DNA from: Motacilla alba alba
Lineage: Eukaryota > Chordata > Aves > Passeriformes > Motacillidae
Length of the DNA: 64,000 nt
NCBI RefSeq assembly: GCF_015832195.1
Contig: NC_052016.1
Coordinates: 28,851,129-28,915,128, forward strand
Direction: 5' to 3'
The position numbers and the translations under genes were made by a program. This document shows, in pieces, positions 62,409-64,000 of the stretch; position 1 is the stretch's first letter, and every line of letters begins with the position of its first letter. Under the pieces are notes generated by a model that was not told where the DNA came from, made no database searches, and saw nothing but the letters and a program-made list of their open reading frames with translations.

Positions 62409-62418
62409 ATATGCTGGC

Positions 62419-63929
62419 AGCTCATTGTAACTTCTTCCACTAGTGCCCACAGTCATTGTATTGCCAGCCACGGACTGACATCCATGTAAAGCACACATGC
62501 TTGTGTCCTATCTGCTGGGTCGGCATGAAGGGATGCAGCTTTGGCTACATGGAACACACCTGATCACAAAGTGTAGAAGAATCTCTTTCCAAATTCATTA
62601 TTGATTAATAGAAAAAAAAGGAAAAGTCTTTCAAAACTTTTCTGAAATTATTACTAACTAAAAATTCTCCTTAGAAGTTCATCTGAAAAGTTTTGGTCAC
62701 CAGTTGGATTTCTGCCACCTTGGTTAGAGCCCCCAAAATCTTGCATGTGAATGGTTTCAGAGACTGTTTTTATGAAAGAGCCACCCGTATTAGAAGGCAG
62801 AGGTTTACAATTTAAATTGTGCTTAGTCCCACTAATCATTTCCAGAAAGAATGATGGGAAAGCAAAAGACAACTTAGAAACTAGTCTGTTTTGAGGAGGG
62901 CTCTGGACCAGAGGACCTCTGGAGATCCCTAAGTTACTATCTCATTTTGTATTTCTGAATTCATGTATATTTGATCATCTTTTTAGCTATCAGTAAATGG
63001 TAGTCCCAGTCCTATTCTGGAAGACTCAAGCCTTTCTCCAGCTGTAGCTTTAAGACTAAATTTAAGCATTCTTTTATTTATCCAGTAAGTTTGTAAGCCC
63101 TTTGGGAGGCTGCTGATATGTTCTCTAAGTTCTCTTCTACTAAATGAAGAGCTGTTCCTTTACTGTTACCCTCTTAGGGCACGGCCTAGGGGACATCAAG
63201 GCAGAACAAAGCCTATTTGCAGAAAACAGACAAAATACCCTGTCAGTCCTTTCTTCTAGATCCCCGTAGAAAGGACTCCTAATAGAATAGTTATAATTAT
63301 CCTCACTGTTTAACAGATCCCCTCAACACAGAACAATGTAATTCACACCTCTTTGAACACATGGGTAAGATTTCAAGCTGTGATTTCTTGAAATACTCTA
63401 TTACCCAGTGATCATAAGAATCAGCATCATGTGGAAAGGAGACAGGAGGTGAGAGTAGGAACTTCAGCTCAGTTGAAATGGATAGCATGGACAACAACAA
63501 TGGGTTCTAAATAATCAGGGTGCTTGAAGCCCACATACCCCCTCCATCCTGGAGGCAAACCTGCACCTCAGAAACACCATCTTCCCCTTACTAGGCCATA
63601 TAGTCATAAAGACCACGTGGCACAGCCATGTTCTCTTACCTGGAGAATGGGATATACTCATGGGAATTATTTTTACTCAGAATCAAGGAAAATCATGTCT
63701 GTCCTACCAAAAATGTCCCAGGACAGGTGGTAAGACTCACTCATATTTAATATTCCTACAGGTGGCAACCTACAGATCAGAGACAGAAGTGACGGAGTGA
63801 GAAACAAGGAGATGAAAAGTAACCCCCTTGTCTCTGTCACTTAATAGTGGACAACTGACAGGAGATATCAGATTAAGCACTGCACAGGCAACACAAGCAT
63901 TTATGGTCAGTATGCACCCTGGAAAGACA
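62419..63929. other. Unique DNA, no gene recognised
   Basis: No exon, RNA gene or repeat recognised. Open frames are all below about 75 codons and lack recognisable domains. Confidence 0.55.
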
Positions 63930-64000
63930 CCTTCCCTGCTTCCTGCCCCACTCCCCCTCAGGCCTCCACTCCTTCCGCCGCGCTTCTGCAGCCAACTCTG
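63930..64000. other. GC-richer right edge of the window
   Basis: The last 70 bases are C-rich (CCCCACTCCCCC) and contain two CpGs close together in TTCCGCCGCGCTTC. This composition differs from the preceding 16 kb. It could be the edge of a CpG island, a GC-rich repeat or an exon, but the window ends before this can be judged. Confidence 0.35.

Noticed and set aside
1..64000. Full-length endogenous retrovirus, CRISPR array, tRNA or rRNA genes
   Set aside because: No gag/pol/env reading frames next to any LTR, no regularly spaced repeats, and no tRNA B-box or rRNA core sequence was seen by eye.

Overview
This window looks like non-coding nuclear DNA from a bird, probably a songbird (passerine). 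It is AT-rich with few CpGs and few long open frames. It holds several chicken-repeat-1 (CR1) LINE fragments and at least three solo retroviral LTRs. One LTR (21653-22043) resembles, from memory, the passerine TguLTR5 type. I found no convincing protein-coding exon, no rRNA or tRNA gene, no CRISPR array and no bacterial or organellar sequence. The longest open frames (up to about 190 codons) lie inside LTRs or CR1 copies, or look like chance. The window is therefore best read as intergenic DNA or one or more very long introns; the sequence alone does not say which gene it belongs to.

Layout. 1-15162: unique AT-rich DNA with small tandem repeats and a few possible conserved elements. 15163-15900: CR1 copy on the minus strand. 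17545-17604: short CR1 3' end on the plus strand. 21653-22043: 391-bp solo LTR with an exact 6-bp target duplication. 27250-28124: longest CR1 copy, plus strand, 5'-truncated, containing the degraded C-terminal end of ORF2 and the CR1 3' tail. 33026-33113 and 35396-35672: smaller CR1 fragments, the latter arranged as an inverted pair. 35981-36679: CpG-containing LTR-derived block, minus strand. 44254-45063: 810-bp solo LTR, minus strand. 46132-47588: 1457-bp solo LTR, plus strand, with the richest GC and CpG content of the window. 47594-64000: unique DNA with three long A/T homopolymer tracts, one of which (62116-62141) may mark a retroposed insert flanked by a near-perfect 10-bp repeat.

How the parts fit together. 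Nothing here forms an operon or pathway. The elements are independent insertions of different ages in unique DNA. The most striking arrangement is the head-to-head pair of solo LTRs at 44254-45063 and 46132-47588. Their promoter ends face each other across about 1.07 kb, they transcribe outward, and they share the same 12-base 5' terminus. I did not find a previously undescribed biological system. The items most worth a second look are the divergent LTR pair, the possible A-tailed insert at 62116-62408, the inverted CR1 pair near 35414-35503, and a few stretches with clustered transcription-factor-like motifs.
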